The notes below the pieces were generated by a model. That model did no database searches, was not told the DNA's origin, and worked only from the letters and a program-made list of their open reading frames with translations. From assembly GCA_964019335.1 (NCBI GenBank), contig OZ025656.1, forward strand, positions 556,001 to 620,000: DNA of 64,000 nt, in the 5' to 3' direction. This document shows positions 10,668-21,189 of this stretch, in pieces (the first letter of the stretch is position 1; each line of letters begins with the position of its first letter). The position numbers and the translations under genes are program-made. The DNA comes from Diplonema japonicum (taxonomy: Eukaryota; Euglenozoa; Diplonemea; Diplonemida; Diplonemidae).

Positions 10668-12272
10668 ATGTCCGAGACAACTTTGCAAGCGCTGATTCAG
10701 AAATCGGCAGGGGAGTTCCTCCAAGAGTGTTCTGTCGCAAGCTCGAGGAAGAATGCACTTGAGAACGAGAGCAGCAGGCTTCAGGAAGGCATTCAAGAGG
10801 TTGGGGAAACTGTCAGAACCAGAGTGACAGAAGTGAATGAAGGGAAGGCAAAATGCATCGAACATGTGAGGGAGCGCGAGGAACTCAGAAAGCGTATCAC
10901 CGACTCAGAGAACTGTCTTGTTGGGTACAAGTCGCTTTTTGATAAATCCCAGAAGCACCTTCGGGACACTGTTCACCACATTGACAGCTCGCTCGCCCCA
11001 CGCATTCAGAACAGCAAAGCCTCACTCAAGCAGCAGGCATGCCATCACAAGCTCATCCAGGAGGTCCTTGTCCTCGAGCACAAGGTGAAGGCCAAGCTCC
11101 TCTCCGAGGCGGAGACCTCGTACCACGCCCTTTCCCTGCACTGCCTCCGACTTGTAGAGAGGAACGTCATCAGCACCGATGCCATCGAGAAGGGCCGCAA
11201 CGCCGCCGAGGCAGACAAGCTGCTGTGCGAGAAGGCTTGCGAGGACGCCAAGCACGCCAACAGAACAGTTAACCTCGAGCTGCGAACCCAGGAAATGGAA
11301 GAGGCAGCCCTCCAACAGCAATGCACCAGCTACGCCACCGGCAAGGACAGGATCAAAGAAGAACACACGGCAGCCGCCTTAGACGTCCAGATTCAAAACG
11401 ATCAACTCAAATCGAAAACTGTCGCTTTTGAAGAGTTGGAAGCAAAGCTGGCAGCCGTGCAACTCTCAGTCACCCAGCAGCAAGAGGCCACCAGGCTCAT
11501 GAACGAAGAGGCCGACAAGCTGCATAGCGACATCAAATACCAGGTGAGCATCAAGGAGCAGGAGGGAAAGGAATGCGCAAGCAGCCCCAGCATCGTGGGA
11601 CACGAAAAGAACACAAACGAGCTGCAACAATTGGAGAAGGACATCAAAGAGCAGGTGGTGCTTGCCGTCATTCACAGAGAGGCAAATGTACAGCTGAAAC
11701 GTGTGCAGGAGAAGCTTGTGGAGAGTCGCTTCGAGTTGGAGCATCAGTGCAACGTGCTGCAAGATGAGATGGACGGCAGGGAGAAGCAGCGCAAGGAGTC
11801 GCAGCTCAGGGGGAAGGAGGAAGTGAGGCAAATGTTGCTCTCGCTGCGCAAGAAGCAGCACGCGAAGCTCCACTACGAAGAGGACACGGCCAGGATGCTT
11901 GTGCAGAGTGAGGAGAGTGAGGCCAGAGCGCAGGTGGTGAGTCTCGCCGCCAAGGAACACGCTACAGTGCTTGCTGCGGTGAACAAAAAGTCGAGATCGC
12001 GTTCAAGGAAGGAAGAAGAAGTACACAGATCTTTGTCTAGACATAAACCTCAGAAGAGAAGGCATCTTAGCGTCCCGGAGTCAGCCTCAGGCAGGGTGCC
12101 TATGAAGAGGAGGTTCACTGACATGTTCAGAGAGAACAACAGCCAGGAGAATTCCGCACGCAGCGAGGCGAGCGCCCTGTGGTACGACCCGAAGGGCAGG
12201 GAGAGGTCTGCCCTCAAGAAACGTCCCGGGAACAGCAAGAACATTGACCTTTTTACAAAGCTGGAGATCTAA
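10668..12272 (+). CDS. Coiled-coil protein with basic C-terminus
   Basis: 534 aa from the ATG at 10668 (MSETTLQAL); the upstream in-frame sequence is a pyrimidine tract encoding only Phe, Leu and Ser and is rejected as coding. Residues about 10-440 are almost continuous coiled coil, rich in Glu, Lys, Gln and Ala, with scattered Cys. The tail is Arg/Ser- and Lys-rich (KKSRSRSRKEEE, then MKRRFTDMF) and could act as a nuclear or microtubule-binding segment; that is inference. No introns are apparent. The next gene is another predicted axonemal protein 126 nt downstream. No family is recognised. Confidence 0.8.
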   Translation: MSETTLQALIQKSAGEFLQECSVASSRKNALENESSRLQEGIQEVGETVRTRVTEVNEGKAKCIEHVREREELRKRITDSENCLVGYKSLFDKSQKHLRDTVHHIDSSLAPRIQNSKASLKQQACHHKLIQEVLVLEHKVKAKLLSEAETSYHALSLHCLRLVERNVISTDAIEKGRNAAEADKLLCEKACEDAKHANRTVNLELRTQEMEEAALQQQCTSYATGKDRIKEEHTAAALDVQIQNDQLKSKTVAFEELEAKLAAVQLSVTQQQEATRLMNEEADKLHSDIKYQVSIKEQEGKECASSPSIVGHEKNTNELQQLEKDIKEQVVLAVIHREANVQLKRVQEKLVESRFELEHQCNVLQDEMDGREKQRKESQLRGKEEVRQMLLSLRKKQHAKLHYEEDTARMLVQSEESEARAQVVSLAAKEHATVLAAVNKKSRSRSRKEEEVHRSLSRHKPQKRRHLSVPESASGRVPMKRRFTDMFRENNSQENSARSEASALWYDPKGRERSALKKRPGNSKNIDLFTKLEI

Positions 12273-12397
12273 GGTGACACTAGAACGGAGGAAAAAAACC
12301 TCTGTTTACCCCTCCTCATACCATCTTCCATATTTATTTACCTAAGCCCTTTTGTATTTTCCCCGTCGTGCTTCCACCCCTGCAGGATGTGCTGCAG

Positions 12398-13398
12398 ATG
12401 ACTGAGGCTGCTGACGCGGCGTACCTGACAGAAGAGGATGTGAGCAGCTTCATTCCAATGGCGTCGGTGGACGTGAGGGCGCTGCATGGTGAGAAGAAGA
12501 AGGTTCAGAACCCGAGGTGCCACACAAATGAGAAGAGGAAGAAGAGCCCGAATAAGATCTTTGATAAGGACATCAAGGGCAGGCTGCTGATGAGGAGAGT
12601 CGCCCCCGAGGAGCCGCCCATCACGTACAGCGTGCTGTCGACGAAGGAGAAGAGCCCCGAAACACGTTTATATTTCAGGCAGAAGGACATTGTCCACTCT
12701 GTGACACCTGGGCCTGGGTCGTACGTGCCGAAGGATGTTGCGGCACGGAGTGGGCCTAGGTTTGCGAAGCCGCTGAAGGAAAAAACAATGCCTTGCTTTT
12801 TCACGAAGAACGATGCACCTGGACCTGGTGCCTATGCAATGTCATCGGGAATGGGCAAAGGAAGTGCTTTCAGCATAGCTCCCAAGCTAGGCATGACAAC
12901 ACACAAATCATTCAAAACCCCAAACCCGGGGCCCGCTACCTACAACATAAGAGGCTCCATGGGAATATCCAACAGCAGAGGCCTCGCCTGCACCATCTCC
13001 GGTCGTCCTTCAAGACGACAAACCGCCCTCGATTCGGTACCAGGCCCGGGGGCATACAACCCGACAGCATCTAACTACATTTCCAAAGGCCTGGCTTTTA
13101 GTAGTAAACGTGCTTCAAATACAATGCACGACGGACCGGGCCCTGGGTCCTACAACTATCCATTGGTATGTGTGGTGGGGAATGCACAGAATTTATACAG
13201 GAAATGGGAAGGAAGCAGGGCACAGTTACCATCAAGGGTCGCACACCTCTGTTCATACCCCAAAAAGGTAGGTGCGGGGGGGGACAAGAAGAAGGGGAAA
13301 AAAAAAGAAAACCACCAGGACAAGGCCCTCCGCCGACAAACTACAACGTCGCACCGCCTGCAAAGGAGCCCCCTGTAAAGCGGTCAAGAGCTGTTTGA
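12398..13398 (+). CDS. STPGR (SHIPPO) repeat protein, probably axonemal
   Basis: 304 aa from the ATG at 12398, just after a CCCTGCAG acceptor at 12385. It has at least six Pro-Gly-rich repeats: TPGPGSYVP, APGPGAYAM, NPGPATYNI, VPGPGAYNP, GPGPGSYNYP and, after splicing, GPPPTNYNV. Two introns are needed to keep the repeats in register: 13166-13200 (35 nt) and 13268-13318 (51 nt, with an atypical GTAGGT donor). Joined, they give YPLEMGRKQGTVTIKGR and QKGQGPPPTNYN, both typical of the family. STPGR proteins sit inside or along doublet microtubules in cilia. The basic tail ends KRSRAV. Confidence 0.85.
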
Positions 13399-13780
13399 AG
13401 GTCTTTTGATTTTTTTTTTTTTCTTATCTTGTCGCCTTCATGAGGAAGCTAGCGACAGGCAAGAGTTCTGTGGATACATTCACTCCGTCTCCGTGGGCAA
13501 GTCGGCACTAACTGCGAGAGTGTAGCAACCAAAGCCTTTTTTTTTCTTGTTTTTTTTTTTTTTTTTTTTTTTGAAGGAAAGCCGTTGTTAACACGTGGCG
13601 ACACCCCCTCCCCCTCCCCCTCCCTTTTTATTTTTTAAGCTCAATTCCTTTTGTTACATCGTTCTTTTCATTTCTGTTTCCACCAACCTCCAACAGGTGC
13701 GGCTCCTCAGGACCAACGAACGATGCGCAGCACTTGCCCGGCAACAAAACGGTAGTTTGAGCATTGACCACCCAACGACT
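13399..13780. other. Intergenic: homopolymers plus a small hairpin island
   Basis: Two T runs flank about 110 nt of ordinary sequence (about 13425-13533). That island holds a hairpin at 13430-13457: TGTCGC pairs with GCGACA, and CTTC pairs with GAAG around an ATGAG loop, with a 3-nt bulge. The rest is pyrimidine tract leading to the CAACAG acceptor at 13696. The unspliced leader of the next gene then spans 13697-13780. Confidence 0.5.
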
Positions 13781-16700
13781 ATGGGGCACAAGGAGCTTCT
13801 CGAGGCGTTCTTCAAAAGCTACGATGAAAGCGGCGTGGCGAAGGTAGACGGCCTCCTCAGCAAACATGCGGGCAACGAGAAGGCGGTGATGGAAAAGCTT
13901 GACGAGAAGTACCAGTGCGCATTCTTCAACAGCGCGTTTGATATGATGGCTGTCTTCAAAGCCAACGACCCGAGCAAGGTGGACTCCATCCCTGCCCTGT
14001 TGGGGAAGAACAAGGGTCGCGAGAAGGATGTCGCAGCAAAGGTGCGAATGAGGTTCGGTACAACGGGCGGCACAGCAGGCGCCTCTGATTATGCTACAAG
14101 GGTGCGAAACTTATTCCAAAAATACGACCCGTCCAAAGCAGCAAACACGGACGCCTTTCTTCAGAAGTACGCCGGCAATGAGGAGGCCTTTATTGCTAAG
14201 CTTGTAGAGAAGTACGGTCCTGAGCCAGGTGGAGCATCTGCACCAGCAACGCCAAGCGGTGGCGGCACAGGTGGTGCGTCAAGCTATGCTGCGAGGGTAA
14301 GAGGCATTTTTGAGAAATATGACCCTCCCAAGGCTGCGAACACAGATGCTTTCCTTCAGAAGTACGCTGGCAACGAAGAGGCCTTCATCGCCAAACTGGT
14401 CGAGAAGTACGGACCTGAACCTTCTGCATCCACACCAGCCGCAGGGGCGTCACCACGTAGCCATGCAGCACGTGTAAGAAGCATCTTTGAAAAGTACGAC
14501 CCTTCCAAGGCTGCAAACACCGATGCTTTCCTTCAGAAGTATGCTGGCAACGAAGAAGCGTTTATTGCTAAACTGGTCGAGAAGTACGGACCCGAGCCTG
14601 AGGCAGCAGCGCCTGCAGCAGGCGGAGGACCCAGTGACTATGTAACGAGAGTACGGAGTTTGTTTCAAAAATATGACCCTAGCAAAGCTGCGCACACCGA
14701 TACTTTCCTTCAGAAGTACGCTGGCAACGAGGAAGCTTTGATAGCCAAGCTGGTAGAGAAGTACGGCCCAGAGCCGGCATCCGGAGCATCTGCAGCCACA
14801 ACACCGCGCGACCACGCCTCACGTATTAGGAGCATCTTCGAGAAATATGACCCGTCGAAAGCAGCAAACACTGATGCCTTCCTTCAGAAATATGCTGGCA
14901 ACGAAGAGGCATTCATCGCTAAGTTGGTTGAAAAGTACGGCCCAGAGCCAGAAGCCCCTGCTGCAGGTGGGGCTGCTCCTCGTGACTATGCAACACGTAT
15001 CAGGAGTATCTTCGAGAAATACGACCCTTCCAAGGCTGCGAACACGAGTGCCTTCCTTCAGAAGTACGCTGGCAACGAAGAGGCCTTCATCGCCAAACTG
15101 GTCGAGAAGTACGGACCTGAGCCGGTAGCCTCTGCAGCACCCGCTGGTGGAAGTGGCCAGGCGTCGACGCTGCCCCCCAAGCCACCGTCTGACTGGGCAG
15201 CAAGGATTGAGGCGATCTTTAAGAAGTCGGAGCCTGCAAAATGTGGAAGCGCAGAGGCTTTGTGCGCCAAATATGCCGGGCAGGAAGCTTCGGTTTTCAA
15301 GAAGATCATAGGAAAGTACGGCCCCGAACCGTACTGGGCAGAGCGGCTGACACGTCTGTTCAAGGCGCATGGGAAAGAAGCACTGCTTGCGAAGATCCCA
15401 GACTACCTCACGGAACACGCTGGAAACGAAGAAGAGCTTGTCACTAAGCTCGTTGGGAAGCTTGGACCGGAGCCCACTGAAGCAGTGCCGGCAGGTGGTG
15501 CTGCGGCTGCGGAAACAGCTGCGGCGGGTTCGACAGACAACATGACGATGAAGGCGAAAGTGGTGAGATTCCTGTTTTACGTAGACTCCAGCACAGTAGT
15601 GGGGTGGATCGAGAAGCTGGAGCCCGGCGGGAAGTATCACGGCAAGGAGTCTGATCTGTACGCAGCACTGCTGAACAGGCATAAAAGCGACCCCTCACCT
15701 GCCGACCCCCCTCAGAAGAGCGACACCAAAGCACGTGTTGTGAACATGTACGCCCTGTACGCTCCTGAGAAGATAGCCGGTGTGGAGCCCATCCTCGACA
15801 GGTACAAAGGGAGGGAGGAGGAGCTTATCGCTACCCTCGTAAAGAAGTACGGCGACGAGCCATGCACCGGCGGCAGTGACGGGAAGGCTAAGACCAACAG
15901 GACGTACAAAGAGAGGATCGAAGCCATCTACCAGAAGTATTGCCCAGAGAAGGTCGGGAACGTGCCCGGTATCCTTGAGAAGTACAAAGGAAAGGAGTCG
16001 GATATCATACAAGTATGGCGACACTAGCACACACACCTAACTACCATCTGCAGAAGCTCGTCAGCATGTACGGTCCGGAACCATCTGGCGAAAGCCCAGA
16101 AGAGTTCCTTGCACGAGTGACAAGGTTCTATAAGAAGTACAACGCGGAGAAGGTGTGCCCCCACCCCAGTCTTAAACGTAATTCACATCAGGTGGACACT
16201 GTGCCGGACATTGTTGCAAAGTACAAGGGCAGAGAGGAGCAGCTCATGGAGGGATTGGTGAAGAAGTACGGACCCGAACCGGAGGAGGAAGAGGAAGAAG
16301 AAGAAGAAGAAGGAACGGAACGAGAGCAACAAGAAAGAAGAGAAACGAAGGAATGGGCAAAACTGGACGCGGACAGCAGAATGGTGCACGTAGGCGAGAG
16401 GGCCGCGAGATGGGATGTAGAAGATCAGGACGAGGCCGAGTGGGAAGAGCTGGTGGAAACAGAACAACGGAAGCGAGACATAGTAAAGAAGAGGTCAGAG
16501 GCGAACGGCCTGCTACGAAGGGAATACTATGACTTGTTGTTGAAGAAGCTCAAGGACAAGATCAGGGAAGAGAAGCGGCGCCACCGTGCACTCCTAGACG
16601 AAAGGATGTCGGTGTACGACCAGCTGCAGACCAACAAGGACTCCATGAAGTACTACGAAAGGTTGGCAAGACGAAACATGGAGGAAAAGGAGAAACGGCA

Positions 16701-17247
16701 AAAGAAGTTCGACGCCCCGCCCAAGACACCACCCACACGCAGCGCAAGCGTGTCAAGTAAAGACTTTGTGAGCTACAACGTGAGAATGGCGTCTGCATCC
16801 CCATCACGTCGATCGGTGTCTGGAGAAAGGGAAACAAGGCGGGCGAGAAGTAAGGAAAGACACGAAATCACCCCAGCCGCTTTGGAAAGAGTCTTGATTT
16901 ACCAGAAGAAGTGGCTTCCGAAAGAGTATCGGCTGCCTGACTACCCGACCCTTGATGAGGTTAGGGGGAACAGGAAAGGGTTTTCCTCAAGGAAAACCCT
17001 TGAATCCAGGCACCGAGACAAGGTCAGCCAAGCCGTTCGTCGAGTGGAAGAGGAAGCACACACCCTCCAAACAATGACCGGCCAGAGCGAGACAGCCCTC
17101 GAACGTGCTATGACACAGCTATCCTCCCACCAGGTACTTCGCACCCAAGACATGTGGAACTCCCTCGTGGGGGGCCCGACGTCTGCACACCGCTCCAGCT
17201 CGTATGACCCTTCTATAAACAGATCCCGGTCTGTTTCCTATTATTAG
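13781..17247 (+). CDS. KYGPEP-repeat protein (14 tandem approx. 50-aa repeats) with coiled-coil tail
   Basis: 1128 aa after removing introns 16013-16053 (41 nt) and 16153-16191 (39 nt, GTGTGC donor, in frame); both restore repeat register. The start is ATG 13781 (MGHKELLEAFF). Residues about 1-800 hold 14 repeats with a helical pattern ending LVEKYGPEP. Repeats 3-8 (about 14075-15126) are nearly identical to each other; the outer ones have diverged. A Glu run follows, then a coiled coil and a Ser/Arg-rich basic tail ending RSRSVSYY. From memory, this repeat is widespread in kinetoplastids and some other protists, often in flagellar or cytoskeletal proteins; its biochemical role is not known to me. 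Confidence 0.85.
14075..15126 (+). repeat. Six homogenised coding repeats within the KYGPEP gene
   Basis: Units of about 165-180 bp each encode a variable Ala/Gly-rich linker, then RxRxxFxKYDPSKAANTDAFLQ and KYAGNEEAFIAKLVEKYGPEP-like segments. Linkers vary while cores are nearly invariant, suggesting ongoing homogenisation by unequal exchange with selection on the core. This array is coding and is not a CRISPR or satellite. Confidence 0.85.
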
Positions 17248-17728
17248 TTCTTTCGCTTTTTTTTTTTTACTTGTATTTTTTTTTTTGTATGATTTATCCT
17301 TTATTGTCAACAAAAGGCGCGTTGTGATTTTTTTTTTATAAGAGAAGAAAAAAAAAAGAGGGAAAACCCGGAGGATAATTAGAGCAGGGAGGCGGAAGAG
17401 AGGAGGGGGTGATAAAAAGGGGGGATTTCACCTTCCCCCCCTTTTTTTCTCTCCCTTATTTTCACTCTTTCCCCCCCTTTTTTTTTTAAAAGAAGTAGTT
17501 TTTTGTTGTCACATCTCCCCCCCTTCCCACCCGTTCTTTCTCCCCATTTGTCCATTCCCCACCCTTTTGCGCCTTGCAAAAATGTTTATTCTGTTAAAAA
17601 TTCTATTTTTTTTTTTTGTTTAGCTTCCCTGTGGTGGTTCCTAGTAATTGTTCGTACCTAAGCGCGAGAAGGAAAAAAAAAAAAAAAAAAACTCCACAGA
17701 AACACACAACACAATACACCACCCTCAA
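17248..17728. other. Intergenic, homopolymer-rich, no gene seen
   Basis: Poly-T, poly-A, poly-C and poly-G runs with no coding-looking segment. The last 80 nt are an A-rich leader (a run of about 18 A near 17674-17691) before the hydrolase ATG at 17729. A usable acceptor AG is not obvious; one at about 17645 or 17667 is possible. Confidence 0.6.
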
Positions 17729-18463
17729 ATGTCGGAGCCCCTTTGGCAGGAAGAGTTTGTGGAGACAAGCGATAGCGTGATCCAGGTGAAGGTAACAATA
17801 CCGGAGAAGATACAAAGCAGGACGATGGTGGTGGTGACGCACCCTTACGGGATGCTAGGGGGTGATCTTGACAACCCTGTGTGCATGGCCATAGGGAGGA
17901 CGTGCGGGGAGAAAGGCTACGTCACTGTGCGTCTGAACTTCCGTGGGTCAGGTGAGAGCAGCGGTGCTGGGAGCTGGAGGGGTAGTGGCGAGCAAGAAGA
18001 TGTCCTTGCCATCATCAAGCACTACAAAGCCCACCCTTGCTGGGAAGGCACTCCACCGGAAGTATGCCTTATTGGCTACAGTTATGGATCCCTGATATCG
18101 GGTTCACTAGTGACACGCCCCGAGGCATCTTGCAAGGCATATGTTGGCATAGCCTATCCACACTCTGTCGCGTGGGCCCTCACACTCTTCCGCACCTCTG
18201 AGTTATTGAAACCCCTCCGTTCCTCTCCTTCTGTGCCTAAGCTTTTCTTCCATGGAACTCGTGACCAGTTCACGTCGCTGCCCACCGCTGTTTCCCGAGT
18301 GGAGAGCATGGGGAACTCAGCCTCCTTGGCTACCTTGGACGGTGCAGACCATTTCTTTGGGAGGAGGAAGACAGCGGTATGGGTGGATGGATTTTAAAAA
18401 AAAAAAAAAAAAAACCAGGAAATTGTCTCGCGTATTTCAACGTTCTTGGACACCGCTTGTTAG
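17729..18463 (+). CDS. Alpha/beta hydrolase (COG2945-like)
   Basis: 230 aa after removing intron 18377-18418 (42 nt, GTATGG...ACCAG); the spliced end reads RKTAEIVSRISTFLDTAC. The family pattern is clear: an early strand with THPYG (oxyanion region), RGSGESSG, the nucleophile elbow GYSYGS with Ser118, Asp179 in HGTRDQF and His208 in GADHFF. The small lid-less layout resembles the COG2945 / dienelactone-hydrolase-like group, whose substrates are mostly undefined. The start is ATG 17729 (MSEPLWQEEF). No targeting signal is seen, so it is probably cytosolic. The triad is complete, so activity is expected. Confidence 0.85.
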
Positions 18464-18930
18464 TTTTTTGAAAATATTTGTGAAAAAAGAAAATAAAGGG
18501 GAGGAGGGAAGGTGGCAGAAACTTTAGAGTGTTTCTTTTTGTAATTTAAAAAAAGAAAAAAAAAAAAAAGGGAAGTAAGGAAACGATGCTTTTTTGAGTC
18601 GTGTTGAGGTGACATTATGTTATTCTTCTTCTTGTTAATAACTCTCTCTTTGGTCTCCTTTGTGATTCTTTTATCAAGGAATGGGGGGCAAAAAAAAAAA
18701 AAAAACGATTTTTTTTTTTGTTTCCTTAATACACATACTTGAAAAAGGGATTCAGAGAAGGGAAAATGGAATTGTTTTTTAAAAACACATGATAGGGGTC
18801 CTTTCCTTTCTATTCCCCTTTTTATCCTCTTTTTAAAATTTTTTTTTGTTAATACCGTTTTCCAAAAATATGCTCTGCGAGAAATAATGCTGATATCTTC
18901 TTCTTTTTTTTTTTTGTAGAACATATTTTT
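18464..18930. other. Intergenic, homopolymer-rich, no gene seen
   Basis: A and T runs; no coding-looking frame. It ends in a T-rich tract and a TTTTTGTAG acceptor at 18919, 11 nt before a plausible start codon at 18931. Confidence 0.55.
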
Positions 18931-21088
18931 ATGAACACAGTACGTGCCCTCATGCTTGTCCCTCCGCGAGATTCGTTTATACCATCCTCTGAAAAGAAAA
19001 AAGAAAAAAAAAGAATAGTGATTGTATTCATAGAGAGAAAAAAAAAAAGCAAAGTAATAAACCTGGTGGACCGGAAAGCGATCGCTAAAAGGAAGAAAAG
19101 AAAGAAAAAGGAAATATTGAAACTAATAATAATAAAAAAACGTCTTTTGAAAAAAAAAAAAAAAAAAAAATACAATTAGTAAAAATCATCATCAAGAAAA
19201 AAAAAAAAGAAAAAACGTGAATTTAAATATTCTTAGGTTTTGCAGCGACCTCCTCCTTGCTGTCACCCCCTATCGCTTCTTAGTGCAGGGGATAATCGAT
19301 GCTTTCATGAGCCAAGGGGCTGGCTCTTCACAGCCTTGTCCACAGTGCAATAGAGGGGCGCTGGTAGGTGTTGTTGATGGGTGCCGAAGCTGAGAGCTGC
19401 CTGCAGTCCTTAACGCGGGGTTTGCACTTGCATCGATTTCTTTCCCCCCCTCCCCTTTCTTTTTTCCGATCCCCCTTTGCGTATCTGGTTTTTTCGTCAT
19501 AAAAAAAAGAATATTCCGGGGGAAAGAAGAAAAGCGTTCAAGAACAGCAACTGAAAAGAAAGGCTTTCCCCCCCACTGTAAGTTTCTTCCTCCCCCCATT
19601 TTTTCCACCATCAAACTGTATAAAAGAATAAGGGGAAAAAGCCCCGAAGAAAAATCTCCTGTTTTCTTTTTATTTCCTTTTTTTTTTCCCCCTCAATTTC
19701 CCCCCAGAATATATGTGTGTGGGGGATAAAAAAATAGAGGTTTTTTTTTCTTTTTTCTTCCCCCTCCCCCCCTTTGGCGAGGCCTTCAAATGATCAAAGG
19801 GTTGGCCCTCATCGAAGAGCTGGAGAGCATCGCAGCGAAGCGTAAAAGCTTTTTTTTTTTTTTTTTTATTCTCCTCCTTGCTCGATCGCGTAGCACCATT
19901 TTTTTTTTAAATACTTTTTTTTTCCCTATCAACTTCGTTGATGGGATGCTATTATGCACTTTTTTCCCCTTTTTTTCTTTCTTTCTGAGGCTCTAAAGAG
20001 AGACCCCTCATGGTTCCTCAAGTGAGATGTGTTCTTTTCAACAGAGTCGTTTTTTTTTGTGTTTATTGTTTGTACACAAAGACGACCCTCTTCAGGTTGA
20101 TATATAATATTATAAAATATTATAAAAAAAAAGAATCTGGTGAAAACAACAAACAAACAAAGTGCCGTTCTTTTTTTTTTTTTTTTCTTCTTCTCTCTTC
20201 ATGTGAAACACCATAAGATATTGCTCGTTTTTGGAAAGCGAAGCAGGCAGGCAGGCAGATCCCCCCTTTTTTTTTTCCATCTTTGCAGGAACAAGTCTTT
20301 GACTTTCCTAAACAGACAAAAGGGGAACGTTGGCCACGTGTTTACGGGTTAAAAGCCTTCTCCAGGCTTCTACCCGGCACATGCACACCCAACAGCCAGT
20401 TCTTCTTTTATTTCTTCTTTCTTTTTTTTTTCTCTTCTTCCTATCGAACTGGAGGATAAACAATAATATATATAATAAAAAAAAAAGGTTGGATTTTTGC
20501 AGCAAGAAAGTGTACATTTGTTAAAAGTGTCGACACACAGAAACTTCTGGAAGAAAGAAAGAATGAAATAAAAAAGGGGAGGAGGTGGAACCGTTTACTT
20601 TACTTTCATTTGTTTGTTTCACTGCTACTGCTCGTCACCTCCCCTCCCCTCAATAAGCTTTGCTGCAGGGTGGTAAGGTACAGGTCTTTGCAGCAAATTC
20701 TTTTTACCCCATCCAGGTCGGAAACTGTTTGAAACCCAACTTTGACCCTACTTTCGAACTTTTGACCCCCCCCCACCTTCCAGTACCCTTTTCTTACTTT
20801 TTGTTGCTACTTGTCATCTTTGTTTAAAAAAAAAATACAAACACCCAAAGACAAGAATCATGCATGGAACACAACGGGCAACGCCTGGCATGAAAGACGG
20901 ACAGCCGGTGTTTGGGGTACAAAAAGGAACCTTTCGGGAAGAAGTCGATGGAAGCTATGTATGTCCTCCTATTTGGGGGGGAATAGTTTTTATTTTTATT
21001 TTTTTGCAAGACGTTCCGAGCAACGAACTGGAAATGGACCATCACGGGGCTGAGCAGGGGAGATGTACACGAACTGATGACAAAGTGA
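18931..21088 (+). CDS. Unrecognised multi-exon gene hidden in homopolymer-rich DNA
   Basis: Short coding-looking islands, each after a pyrimidine tract and AG, line up on one strand. 18931-18974 begins MNTVRALMLVPPRD. 19246-19363 (or to 19367) contains LLLAVTPYRFLVQG and CPQCNRGAL. A short island starts at about 19407. 19782-19841 contains KGLALIEELESIAAK. 19989-20020 contains ERPLMVPQ. An exon from 20289 reads EQVFDFPKQTKGERWPRVYG. 20669-20782 contains FYPIQVGNCLKPNFDP. Then come 20851-20958 and 21011-21088, ending at TGA. Phases agree for several junctions (18974/19246, 19841/19989, 20020/20289, 20782/20851, 20958/21011); others are unresolved. Introns of 52-455 nt would be unusual here. 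No family is recognised. More than one gene is possible. Confidence 0.5.
20860..21088 (+). CDS. Best-supported 3' exon pair of the hidden gene
   Basis: From ATG 20860, or as an internal exon from 20851, the frame reads through KDGQPVFGVQKGTFREEV to a canonical GTATGT donor at 20959. Joining to 21011 after TTTGCAAG (52-nt intron) continues phase 0 as TFRATNWKWTITGL...HELMTK and stops at 21086-21088. The joined sequence has a charged/aromatic composition unlike the flanking low-complexity DNA. Taken alone it would be a 58-aa protein; as part of the longer model it is the C-terminus. No domain is recognised. Confidence 0.6.
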
Positions 21089-21189
21089 AAGGGAAAAAAA
21101 GTAGAAAATTTATATTTTCAGTTCTTTTTTTTTTTCTTCTTATTCATTGGTAGTCCGCAACCCAACACAGTGCCAGGTATCAAGCAACA

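Noticed and set aside
14075-15126. Regular direct repeats that might suggest a CRISPR array or satellite
   Set aside because: The period is about 165-180 bp, the array is in one open frame, and it encodes conserved KYGPEP repeats.
20308-20524. Several 60-115-aa frames rich in Lys or Phe in the homopolymer zones
   Set aside because: They are translations of A and T runs; no varied residue composition or canonical introns apart from the islands reported.
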